DNA of 64,000 bases, taken from positions 62,001-126,000 of the forward strand of contig NZ_AYMG01000014.1 in NCBI RefSeq assembly GCF_000633455.1, written 5' to 3'. The position numbers and the translations under genes are program-made. Within the stretch, counting starts at the first letter, position 1; each line of letters starts with the position of its first letter. Shown piece by piece: positions 42,706 to 50,770 of this stretch. The notes under the pieces were generated by a model. It searched no databases. It had not been told where the DNA came from and saw nothing but the letters and a program-made list of their open reading frames with translations. The DNA is from Pedobacter jeongneungensis (GTDB taxonomy: Bacteria > Bacteroidota > Bacteroidia > Sphingobacteriales > Sphingobacteriaceae).

Positions 42706-44880
42706 ATGGAAGGATTAATCTACCTGCTTAAAGTTACCGCCTGCACGGTATTGTTTTTTGGTTTTTACCTGTTGTTTTTGAGAAAACTGACTTTCTTTAA
42801 AATCAACCGCTTTTACCTGTTGAGTACCTTGTTGCTGAGTTTTATCATTCCGCTTTTGCAATTTGAAATTAAGCGCGAAATGGTGGTAACAGACACTCCA
42901 GTTTCGGCCAATGTACCCGAAATAAAACCAGTTAATCCTGCTCCGGTGCAGCTTATTCAGCCGATAATGCTGGAGTATGATCAGCAGGCAAAACCTGAAA
43001 TCAAATGGTCAGAGATGATTTATGAGGCTTATGTTGGTATCGCTTTGCTTTTATTCCTGATCTGTTTGTGGCGGTTGTTCAATTTGCTAAAATATACGGG
43101 TAGATACACTAAAAATAGTAATGGTTTAAAGCTCATTTCCAAATCGGCTGGTTTTACCAATTGCTCCTTTTTTAATTATGTTTTTATCGATGAGCGTAAT
43201 GTAAGTAAGGCTGATCTGGCTGTTTTGCTTAAACATGAAGAGGTGCATGCCAGGCAATTCCATTCTGTAGATAAAATGATGTTGATGATTTCTAAATCAA
43301 TTTTATGGTTTAATCCTATTATTTATTTGTACGATAAGGCTTTAGAACAGGTGCACGAATATGAGGCCGACGAGATGACTTCAAACGGTTTTGGAAATGA
43401 GGCTTATGTCAATCTGTTATTGAAACTGGCCATCGCTAAAAGTGATATGCCCTTGATCCACAATTTTGTGAAAAGCCCTATTAAAGACCGCATTAAAATG
43501 TTGTTCCACTCAAAATCTAAAAACATGAAAAAGTTAATGTATTTATTGACATTGCCGGTTGCTTTGGGACTGTTTTGGTTATTTGCTGTACAGGTAGTAT
43601 ATGCACAAAATATAAAGGAGGAGAGCAAACCTTCTAAAGATTTTTATAAAGGAACATTGAAAGGCAAAGTCCTTAATATTAAAAAAGAAGCGATAGGTTT
43701 TTATACATTCGATTTATTATCGGATGGAAAAATTTATCCGATTGAAGCCACCACTTTTAAAGAAAAAATTAAAGTCGGCGATGAACTGATCGCTTATATA
43801 TCGGGTAAAGGCTTTAACATGAAAAAAGTGGATAAAAGCGGTAAAGTTATCGCAGAAACGAACGGACCGATTTATAACGCAACAAAAGTTACCACTTTAT
43901 CCGGAAGCTTAATATATGAGCGAAAAATAGAAAACCATGCGTTTTTATACGAAGCGAATAAGGCTCGCTTTGCTACTTCAAAAATTAAAGCAATAGAAAA
44001 GTTGGATAATGGCAAGATCGAAAAAATTGTTTTAAACGATGGTTTATTTACTATCAACCTCAACCTCAAAGCACAAAATATAAAGGATTATAACTTTAAA
44101 GTAGGCGACCAGGTATTGGTTAAATTTATTGGTGAAAAATTGGTGGCAAAAAATACCTACACTACCGATAAAATGATTGTAATGTATTCTGAACCTAAAA
44201 AATACCAGATCAAAAATGAAGCACTTTTTAATCGTTTTTATTTTAATGATGGGAAACAGAAAGTTGCTGCAGTAAAAAATGAACCAGTTATAGTTACTGA
44301 TGTCACTAAGCCTAAGATCATTTCATATACTAAAATGAGGGGTGATGTAAGGAATAATGTTTCTTACATGGAAAATGCTGTGATGGAGATTATGAATAAT
44401 AGATTGGAAGCCCGGTATGTAGAATTTGATCAGGCCAATAATAAAATACTTGCCAAAAATGCCACGCTTAAAACGGTGGATGGGAAAGGAACAGTAAAAG
44501 CAACTTTATTTACATTCGACCTCAATAAAGGGAGTTATAGCGCAGAAAATGGAGAGGGTAAACCTGGAGTGAGTATAGAAGATGCTGCGCGTGAGAAGGA
44601 TTTTTTAGCAAGGTTGAATGATAAAGTAGAATACGTTGCCAACGATTCGGTTAAAATGAGCTCAGATAAGTTTATCATATCGTTATTCGGAAATGCAAGG
44701 TTGTTCTATAACGAGATAAAGTTGTCAGGATCTAAAATTGTTTACAATAAAAAAAATAATACAGTACTTGTTAACGATGCCACCATGACCTCGGGCGATA
44801 CTAAAGTGAAGGCCGATAGCTTATTTTTTGATATGAAAACAAAAAAAGCCAAATTATACGGTGCTGATTTAAACCACTAG
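42706..44880 (+). CDS. M56 metalloprotease with duplicated domain and OstA/LptA-like C-terminus
   Basis: The 724-residue protein repeats the M56 layout: helices at about 4-24, 36-52, 108-125 and 277-298, zinc motif H177-E-E-V-H181, WFNPIIYLY, and H217-E-Y-E-A-D222. The periplasmic part differs from that of its neighbour. Residues about 315-540 contain two related segments ('FKEKIKVGDELIAYI' and 'YNFKVGDQVLVKFI'), apparently a duplicated small beta domain. From about 545 the strand pattern resembles OstA/LptA (lipopolysaccharide transport) domains: VEYVANDSVKMSS, GNARLFYNEIKLSGSKIVYN, VLVNDATM. It starts 13 bp after the previous gene and ends directly against the next ATG. The OstA-like call is by pattern only. 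Confidence 0.87.
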   Translation: MEGLIYLLKVTACTVLFFGFYLLFLRKLTFFKINRFYLLSTLLLSFIIPLLQFEIKREMVVTDTPVSANVPEIKPVNPAPVQLIQPIMLEYDQQAKPEIKWSEMIYEAYVGIALLLFLICLWRLFNLLKYTGRYTKNSNGLKLISKSAGFTNCSFFNYVFIDERNVSKADLAVLLKHEEVHARQFHSVDKMMLMISKSILWFNPIIYLYDKALEQVHEYEADEMTSNGFGNEAYVNLLLKLAIAKSDMPLIHNFVKSPIKDRIKMLFHSKSKNMKKLMYLLTLPVALGLFWLFAVQVVYAQNIKEESKPSKDFYKGTLKGKVLNIKKEAIGFYTFDLLSDGKIYPIEATTFKEKIKVGDELIAYISGKGFNMKKVDKSGKVIAETNGPIYNATKVTTLSGSLIYERKIENHAFLYEANKARFATSKIKAIEKLDNGKIEKIVLNDGLFTINLNLKAQNIKDYNFKVGDQVLVKFIGEKLVAKNTYTTDKMIVMYSEPKKYQIKNEALFNRFYFNDGKQKVAAVKNEPVIVTDVTKPKIISYTKMRGDVRNNVSYMENAVMEIMNNRLEARYVEFDQANNKILAKNATLKTVDGKGTVKATLFTFDLNKGSYSAENGEGKPGVSIEDAAREKDFLARLNDKVEYVANDSVKMSSDKFIISLFGNARLFYNEIKLSGSKIVYNKKNNTVLVNDATMTSGDTKVKADSLFFDMKTKKAKLYGADLNH

Positions 44881-47259
44881 ATGTTCAGGTCTATTTTTTT
44901 TCTTATTGCGGTTTTTTCTGGCTTATCTTCACAAGCACAGTTTAATCTTTCGGGCAAGGTAACCGATGAGGAGTTTAAAATTTTACCATTTGTTAATGTT
45001 AAAATTTCTGGGTATAAAAATGTAATCAATTATACCCAAACGGATAGCTTAGGATTTTACCATTTCAATAAATTACAGGCAGGAAAATATTCAATTATTT
45101 GTTCTTCGCTTAGTTTTGAGGTTGCAAGCCAGTTATTTACGCTAACAAAGGATACTGTAATTAATATCCGGCTTAAGGGAAATCAACATCACCTTGCCGA
45201 TGTTCAGGTGATTGCTAAAAAAGTATTGATCGAAAAAAAGATCGACAGGACCGTCTTTAATGTAGAGAATAGCATTTCAGCAATCGGAACAGATGCGTTG
45301 GAGCTGCTCTCAAAAGTTCCTGGCGTACGGGTATTGAATGATAAAGTTTCATTGGTGGGTAAAGGCCTGGTTAATGTAATGATTAACGATAAGCTAATAC
45401 CTTTGTCGGCAGATGAACTGTCGAATTATTTAAAATCCATCTCCTCAGAAAATATTTCAAAAATTGAAGTCATTACCAATCCGCCAGCCAAATATGATGC
45501 ACAGGGAAATAATGGGCTGATCAATATTATACTCAAAAAAGCGACTACCGAAGGTTTCAAAGGTTCGGTAAATTCATCTCTAACCAAGGCAAGCTATTTT
45601 ACCACATCTGCTGGCGGGAATTTAAGTTATCGGAAAAACAAAATTACACTGTCTTCAAACTTCAATATAAGAAAAGGCTCTATTGTTCCGTATGAGCAAA
45701 GCGATGTTTTTTATCCTGCGCAAACCTGGAATATGGTAAATAAAGACCGGAATTTTAGAACAGTACCCAGCGGACAGGTCGGAATGGATTACCAGGCTTC
45801 CAAGAAAACACTGTTGGGTTTATCGTATAACGGCGGACTTACCAATTTCCATTCGGAAGAAAATATTAAAACAAAGGTTTATAACCAAGGCTATGGTTTA
45901 GATTCTGTATTGAATTCTGATGCGAATGCTAAAATTAAATCTCATTACCATTCGGCGAATATTTATTTAAAACAAGCTTTAGATTCGACCGGAAAGCAAC
46001 TCACCATTAATGGCGATTGGTTTATCTATAGGGATGATAAAAACAGGTTTTTTAATAATACAGGTTATTTTGAAAACGGAACGGTAATTCCGAATTCCTT
46101 TGCCGAATACCTGTCAGCCAGTAAACAAAATATTGATTTTTTTACCTTAAAAGCAGATGTAGATTTGCCCTATAAAACCTTTAACTTATCTTTTGGTACA
46201 AAATTGAGTTTTATCAAAAACCAGAGTGATCTTGCTTTTTACAAAGTGCTTAATCATCATTATGAAATTGATCCGGGGCAAAACAATCAGTTTAATTACC
46301 ATGAAAATACCCAGGCGCTCTATGTTAATTTCAATAAAAGAATCAAAAAATGGGATTTTCAGGCAGGATTAAGGGGGGAATATACGCAGATTGAAGGAAT
46401 ATCGGTTAATGAACGGAATAAAGATGATTATTTGCGACTTTTCCCTACACTTTATGTGATTTACAGATCAAATGATAAAAATATTTTTTCGATAAACTAT
46501 GGCCGCCGCATTAACCGGCCACCTTACCGTAAACTAAATCCTTTTCGGTGGTATAGTAATCAGTATGCCTATGCAGAAGGTAACCCTTTCTTACAACCTT
46601 CTTATAACGATAACATTGAGCTTTCTCATACCTATAACAATATATTCAGCACTTCTTTATCTTTTAACAAAACCACTGATGGTTTTAATGATATCAATTT
46701 TGTTGAGGCAAGTAGTAAGATTCAGATTGCTAAACCAGTTAACTTTATTACAGCGTATCATTATCAATTGAGCAATGCCATTACTTTTAATGTTGTGAAG
46801 GGGTGGGAAAGTAATAATCAGTTTGATGTTTTTTATATGGTCTCAAATTCCAGCATTGCCCAAACCTTAGGTAGCCTGAATGGATTTGGTGCTTATTTTT
46901 CTACCCTTAACCAGTTTGTTTTTAACCAGTCGAAAACCATTTTAGGCGAAATAAGTTTTTGGTATCAATTCCCCACAATTGATGGGCTGAACCGGAATAA
47001 AAGTCAATGCAACCTTGATTTGGGGATTAAAACTTTATTATTCAATAAAAAAATACAATTGGCCATTGCGGCAAGTGATGTTTTTAAGACAAATCGATAC
47101 CAGTATAGTAGTTTGATAAACAACATCAGGCAAGAATACAATAACTATTATGATAGCCGCCAGCTGCGAATCACCTTCCGTTATAATTTCGGTAACGAAA
47201 AAATTAAACAGCAGGATCGGAAATTAGGGAATGAAGAGGAGCGGAGGAGGAGTAATTAG
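44881..47259 (+). CDS. TonB-dependent-receptor-like outer-membrane barrel with carboxypeptidase-regulatory domain
   Basis: The 792-residue protein has a signal peptide (1-19, SSQAQ), a CarboxypepD-regulatory-like Ig fold (about 20-100: LSGKVTDEEFKILPFVNVKISG ... ), a plug domain (about 115-220: LELLSKVPGVRVLN, SKIEVITNPPAKYDAQG) and a long beta-barrel ending in 'QLRITFRYNFGNEK'. It belongs to the 'outer membrane beta-barrel family' related to SusC/TonB-dependent receptors. No TonB box is obvious. The ATG follows the preceding TAG without a gap, so it belongs to the blaI-M56 operon and is probably its output or transport component. Confidence 0.88.
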   Translation: MFRSIFFLIAVFSGLSSQAQFNLSGKVTDEEFKILPFVNVKISGYKNVINYTQTDSLGFYHFNKLQAGKYSIICSSLSFEVASQLFTLTKDTVINIRLKGNQHHLADVQVIAKKVLIEKKIDRTVFNVENSISAIGTDALELLSKVPGVRVLNDKVSLVGKGLVNVMINDKLIPLSADELSNYLKSISSENISKIEVITNPPAKYDAQGNNGLINIILKKATTEGFKGSVNSSLTKASYFTTSAGGNLSYRKNKITLSSNFNIRKGSIVPYEQSDVFYPAQTWNMVNKDRNFRTVPSGQVGMDYQASKKTLLGLSYNGGLTNFHSEENIKTKVYNQGYGLDSVLNSDANAKIKSHYHSANIYLKQALDSTGKQLTINGDWFIYRDDKNRFFNNTGYFENGTVIPNSFAEYLSASKQNIDFFTLKADVDLPYKTFNLSFGTKLSFIKNQSDLAFYKVLNHHYEIDPGQNNQFNYHENTQALYVNFNKRIKKWDFQAGLRGEYTQIEGISVNERNKDDYLRLFPTLYVIYRSNDKNIFSINYGRRINRPPYRKLNPFRWYSNQYAYAEGNPFLQPSYNDNIELSHTYNNIFSTSLSFNKTTDGFNDINFVEASSKIQIAKPVNFITAYHYQLSNAITFNVVKGWESNNQFDVFYMVSNSSIAQTLGSLNGFGAYFSTLNQFVFNQSKTILGEISFWYQFPTIDGLNRNKSQCNLDLGIKTLLFNKKIQLAIAASDVFKTNRYQYSSLINNIRQEYNNYYDSRQLRITFRYNFGNEKIKQQDRKLGNEEERRRSN

Positions 47260-47726
47260 GGATGGGAAATGGAAAGAAGATTTTTCTTGCTGAATTTTTC
47301 TACATCTATTTTTCTGTAAAGATCCTTCAACTCCGCTACCATTGACAGATACGAAGAAAAGTCGTCATTGCGAGGAGGTACGACGAAGTAATCTTTCCTG
47401 CTAGCGATCCTTGCTAGAAAGATTGCTTCGTCGGCTGAAAAAGCCTTTCTCGCAATGACGATTCCTCCCGGCCAATAAACCGCATTAAAACCTTCTGTCA
47501 TTTATATTGATTTTTATAAAATAAATTATCCCTCAGGATGACAAACCTGGCAGAATGATGATTAAAAATTCTCTGTGCTTTCTGCGCCTCCGTGGCTATA
47601 ATATTATCTGTGTTGATCCGTGTGTATCTGTTTTTAAAGATCCTTCGACTAAATTCAGGATGACAAAACAAATGGATGATTGCATCAAACCCATCATCGA
47701 TTTTTCCCTCTTACATCATCCCTCCC
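47260..47726. other. 467-bp repeat-bearing spacer between convergent genes
   Basis: No real gene. It contains the 98-bp inverted element 47363-47460 and, near 47570-47680, phrases such as TCTGTGCTTTCTGCGCCTCC and GATCCTTCGACTAAATTCAGG that recur in variant form near 49342. Open frames at 47256 (minus) and 47555 (plus) are built from these repeats. Confidence 0.6.
47363..47460. repeat. 98-bp inverted-repeat element (CGTCATTGCGAG ends)
   Basis: Perfect 12-bp ends CGTCATTGCGAG/CTCGCAATGACG; inner arms GACGAAGTAATCTTTC (47382-47397) and GAAAGATTGCTTCGTC (47417-47432) with one mismatch; central CTAGC/GCTAG. The whole could fold into one long stem. It resembles REP- or MITE-like intergenic elements known from Bacteroidota. 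Confidence 0.8.
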
Positions 47727-48857
47727 CTAAAACGCTTCCGCTAAACTAATGTAAAATCCTGCCTGACGTTTTTCGTTCGGTAGTTTTTCACCCATTCCAT
47801 AATCTAAGCGAACGCTCAAACCTTTTGCCGGGTCGAAAAAGTAACGACCGCCAACACCAAAGTTTGGCTTTAGTCCATCGCCATTAAACTGGCCGTTAGC
47901 AAATACTTTACCAGTGCCGGCAAAAGCTACGATCCCAAAACGGTTCATAAAGCGGTAGCGGAGTTCGGCCTGAGCGGCCATTAGGTTTTCATCACGGTAA
48001 CGGCCACTGTAATAACCACGCATCATTTGGTCGTTACCCAATTGCTGCAGTAAATAAAATGGCGTGCTTTTGCTCTGTATGGTGTAAAATATTCCTTGTA
48101 CGCCCAAAACCACTTTCGGTGCCAGGCTAAAGAAACCGCGAAGATCTAACTTAATCTGCGAGCCATTAAAACTGTCTCCACCAAAAAAATCAGGAGCATA
48201 CTGATAGGTTGCCCTGCCAAAAAAACCTTTTGTTGGGTAATTGTTGCTGTTGCGGGTATCGTAACTTTGCGATGCGCCGATCCAGGCCACCGAACCACCG
48301 TCTTTATCCAAAATCTGTGGATTGGTACTATAAATACCTCCGGCTACCTTGTCGATAAAATGGTAATTCTCAAAACCAAGTGAAACACCAGTATAAGCTT
48401 TAGGCAAAGTATTCATTTCGGCATCGAAAAGTGTTTTAAAAACCCTTTGGTCTAATTTATCTTCATCTATCTTTTTAGCATTATTGCCGATGCCATAAAA
48501 ATTGAAGGGCTGGTTTTTGAAACGGATATCACCTATAAAGTGATATTTGTTTCCTTTCGTCCACATGTCACCCTTTAACATAAAATTAGCAGTCTTTTTA
48601 GTAGAATAGGTGGTATTCAAAGCGAAATTGGAACTGCGGTTCAGTGTATCCTTCCGGTCGATATAAAATGAGTAGATGGCACCCACACCAAATTCAAACC
48701 CGGTTTCCTGACTATAGCCAAAAGCAGGCAGCGGCAAAAAACTGGCCTTACGGGTAGTGTCTTTTTCGTTGGAGAGCATCTTCCTGATCAGTTTCATCTG
48801 TGCGAATGAACTTCCTGAAACGAGCGCAAGTAAAATAATTAGATAATATTTTTTCAT
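47727..48857 (-). CDS. Omp85/BamA-type outer-membrane barrel without POTRA domains
   Basis: The 376-residue protein has a signal peptide (1-19, SSFAQ), a short linker and then a surface-antigen D15-like 16-strand barrel (about 45-376). Support comes from GYSQETGFEFGVGAIYSFY, the region GAEAF-like end 'GFYISLAEAF' with terminal Phe, and the loop 'QLGNDQMMRGYYSGRYRDENLMAAQAELRYRF', which holds the conserved (V/I)RG(Y/F) motif as MRGYY. There are no POTRA repeats, so it is not BamA itself. It may transport a small protein or lipid substrate; function is unknown. It is a single gene with repeats on either side. Confidence 0.85.
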   Translation of the reverse strand: MKKYYLIILLALVSGSSFAQMKLIRKMLSNEKDTTRKASFLPLPAFGYSQETGFEFGVGAIYSFYIDRKDTLNRSSNFALNTTYSTKKTANFMLKGDMWTKGNKYHFIGDIRFKNQPFNFYGIGNNAKKIDEDKLDQRVFKTLFDAEMNTLPKAYTGVSLGFENYHFIDKVAGGIYSTNPQILDKDGGSVAWIGASQSYDTRNSNNYPTKGFFGRATYQYAPDFFGGDSFNGSQIKLDLRGFFSLAPKVVLGVQGIFYTIQSKSTPFYLLQQLGNDQMMRGYYSGRYRDENLMAAQAELRYRFMNRFGIVAFAGTGKVFANGQFNGDGLKPNFGVGGRYFFDPAKGLSVRLDYGMGEKLPNEKRQAGFYISLAEAF

Positions 48858-48887
48858 TTCTGCAAAGAAAAGGAAATTTAGTTATAG

Positions 48888-48967
48888 TTCATTTGTTCAA
48901 TAGTCATTAGTTCATTGGTTAGCATAAGGCTTAATATTGTTTTGTTGTTGGATTGTTTAATTGTTAA
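48888..48967. repeat. Octad-spaced repeats
   Basis: TTCATTTG, TTCAATAG, TCATTAG, TTCATTGG (48888-48918; one unit is 7 bp), then ATTGTTTT, GTTGTTGG, ATTGTTTA, ATTGTTAA (48936-48967) with an 8-bp period. These are related, on the other strand, to the CAATnnnn arrays at 7689-7780. Confidence 0.6.
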
Positions 48968-48993
48968 CTGAAAACTGGCAACTGAGAACTGTA
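48966..48993. repeat. Heptad-spaced AACTGnn repeat
   Basis: AACTGAA, AACTGGC, AACTGAG, AACTGTA: four units with an exact 7-bp period, directly continuing the octad array. Confidence 0.65.
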
Positions 48994-49088
48994 TTATTGG
49001 TTAATCGGTTAACTGATTACCCTTCGACTACGCTCAGGGGGTTAATTGTACCAGGCGACTGCTCAATCTCAACTCCAAAAACCCAAAT

Positions 49089-49196
49089 CGTCCTTTCGAG
49101 CGGAGTGCAACGCAGTGGAGAACCCGTAGGCTCTGCAAAGCAAAATCTACCTCAAGATAGATCTCTCCGTTCCGCTGCGCTTCAGTCGAGATGACG
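49089..49196. repeat. Imperfect inverted-repeat element
   Basis: CGTCCTTTCGAGCGGAGTGC at the left end and GCGCTTCAGTCGAGATGACG at the right end are near complements, with GGAGA/TCTCC inside. A half of the same type is at about 40290. An open frame of 77 codons over this region is rejected. The rest of 49200-49395 holds a GC-rich segment with CCGCGGACTTG and the phrase CCTTCGACTACGCTCAGGAT (49345-49364). Confidence 0.6.
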
Positions 49197-49397
49197 ATCG
49201 CTAGGATTCGAGGCAATGCCTGCCGCCATCTAAACCGGATTGAAGGGAAAAGCCCGCAGGTGAGGTACGAACCGCGGACTTGTACCGGAAAGCCGGACTA
49301 CCTTTAATAAACGCTACTGCAGGTGCTTTTCAAATAAAAAGATCCTTCGACTACGCTCAGGATGACGATCGTTGAATGGAATTCACGTAGTTTAATT

Positions 49398-49485
49398 GAC
49401 TAAGGACTGCCAACTCTGGACTGAAGACTCCGGACTAATTTAAAGCCAAACGCCAGCCCCTGAACGCTAAACGCTTTTACGCTTT
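49398..49485. repeat. Two heptad-spaced repeat arrays
   Basis: GACTAAG, GACTGCC, AACTCTG, GACTGAA, GACTCCG, GACTAAT (49398-49439), then CGCCAGC, CCCTGAA, CGCTAAA, CGCTTTT, ACGCTTT (49451-49485). Both have an exact 7-bp period. They lie 20 bp before the promoter box of the deoxyhypusine-synthase-like gene. Confidence 0.7.
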
Positions 49486-49505
49486 CACCTTTCGGCCTAA
49501 ATACC

Positions 49506-49513
49506 TATTTTTG
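49506..49513 (+). promoter_or_regulatory. -7 promoter box (TATTTTTG)
   Basis: Exact TAnnTTTG match 21 nt before the ATG at 49535. It overlaps the TTG at 49511 and so rules that out as the translation start. Confidence 0.65.
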
Positions 49514-49534
49514 CGGCAAACAATACAAAACGAA

Positions 49535-50515
49535 ATGAGCAATACAAGAGGACCAATATCTCAGTTTATGGAGCGTAATTATCTCCATTTTAATGCTGCG
49601 GCAATGATGGATGCGGCTAAAGGATACGAAACGCATTTAGATGAGGGTGGTAAAATGATGATCACACTTGCTGGAGCAATGAGTACTGCAGAATTGGGTA
49701 TTTCACTTGCAGAGATGATCCGCCAGGATAAAGTGTCTATTATTTCTTGTACAGGTGCCAACCTTGAAGAGGATATTATGAACCTGGTTGCACACTCACA
49801 TTATAAACGCGTTCCTAATTACCGCGATTTAAGTCCGCAGGATGAGTGGGATCTTTTAGAAAACCATTATAACCGCGTTACCGATACCTGTATCCCGGAA
49901 GAAGAAGCTTTCCGTCGTTTACAAAAGCACATCCAAAAAATCTGGATGGATGCCGAAGCTGCTGGCGAACGTTACTTTCCGCATGAGTTTATGTACAAAA
50001 TGCTTTTAAGTGGCGATTTAGAGCAATACTATGAAATTGACCCTAAAAATTCGTGGATGTTAGCTGCTGCAGAAAAGAATTTGCCAATTGTGGTACCAGG
50101 ATGGGAAGATTCTACCATGGGTAACATCTTCGCTTCTTATGTAATGAAAAAAGAACTTACTGCAACTACGGTAAAAGGCGGTATTGAATATATGGGCTGG
50201 CTGGCCGATTGGTATATTGCAAACAGTGGTGGCAAAGGAATCGGTTTCTTCCAGATTGGCGGTGGTATTGCCGGCGATTTCCCGATCTGCGTAGTGCCAA
50301 TGTTATATCAGGATATGGAAATGGAGAACATTCCTTTCTGGAGTTACTTCTGCCAGATCTCAGATTCGACCACTTCTTATGGTTCATATTCTGGTGCCGT
50401 GCCGAACGAAAAAATTACCTGGGGCAAGCTTGATATCAATACACCTAAGTTTATTGTAGAAAGTGATGCGACAATTGTTGCGCCGTTAATGTTTGCCTGG
50501 ATATTAAAACAATAA
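49535..50515 (+). CDS. Deoxyhypusine synthase-like protein lacking the catalytic lysine
   Basis: A 326-residue member of the deoxyhypusine synthase family. NAD-binding landmarks are present: LAGAMSTAELGISLAEMI, SCTGANLEED, VPGWEDSTMGN, and SGGKGIGFFQIGGG. In eukaryotic DHS a Lys follows the GGG motif (GGGVAKHH) and carries the butylamine intermediate; here the segment reads G-G-G-I-A-G247-D, so the Lys is a Gly. Bacteria lack the eIF5A substrate, so these homologues must do something else, perhaps in polyamine metabolism. The ATG at 49535 is supported by the promoter box. It is transcribed alone, with a terminator following. Confidence 0.88.
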   Translation: MSNTRGPISQFMERNYLHFNAAAMMDAAKGYETHLDEGGKMMITLAGAMSTAELGISLAEMIRQDKVSIISCTGANLEEDIMNLVAHSHYKRVPNYRDLSPQDEWDLLENHYNRVTDTCIPEEEAFRRLQKHIQKIWMDAEAAGERYFPHEFMYKMLLSGDLEQYYEIDPKNSWMLAAAEKNLPIVVPGWEDSTMGNIFASYVMKKELTATTVKGGIEYMGWLADWYIANSGGKGIGFFQIGGGIAGDFPICVVPMLYQDMEMENIPFWSYFCQISDSTTSYGSYSGAVPNEKITWGKLDINTPKFIVESDATIVAPLMFAWILKQ

Positions 50516-50550
50516 TGATAACATTTTAATAAACCAAATTGGTTTCTGGT

Positions 50551-50589
50551 ATGCCCATTTGAGATAAAGTATCAAAAATGGGCATTTTT
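50551..50589 (+). terminator. Rho-independent terminator
   Basis: ATGCCCATTT (50551-50560) pairs with AAATGGGCAT (50576-50585), followed by TTTTT. It separates the DHS-like gene from the respiratory operon. Confidence 0.85.
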
Positions 50590-50681
50590 ATGCCTTGAAT
50601 GGCTTGAAACGACATTTGTTTAGAATGATTATAAATTGTATTTCCAGTCACTATTATGTCATGGGATTTATTAATAAGTTA

Positions 50682-50689
50682 TACTTTTG
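50682..50689 (+). promoter_or_regulatory. -7 promoter box (TACTTTTG) for the act-cta operon
   Basis: Exact TAnnTTTG match 81 nt before the chosen actA start, and the only exact box seen between the terminator and actA. It also overlaps the TTG at 50687, which therefore cannot be the start. Confidence 0.6.
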
Positions 50690-50770
50690 TTCAAGTTTTG
50701 GTGGGGCTATCTGGGTTCAAGCATCAATTTCACAACAAAAAGTAAATTAAATAAGTATAAAGTGTTCATT

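Noticed and set aside
47256..47501. 81-codon frame on the minus strand after the barrel gene
   Set aside because: Most of it translates the 98-bp inverted element; no independent evidence for a gene.
48961..49194. 77-codon frame on the plus strand
   Set aside because: It is made of heptad repeats and an inverted element.
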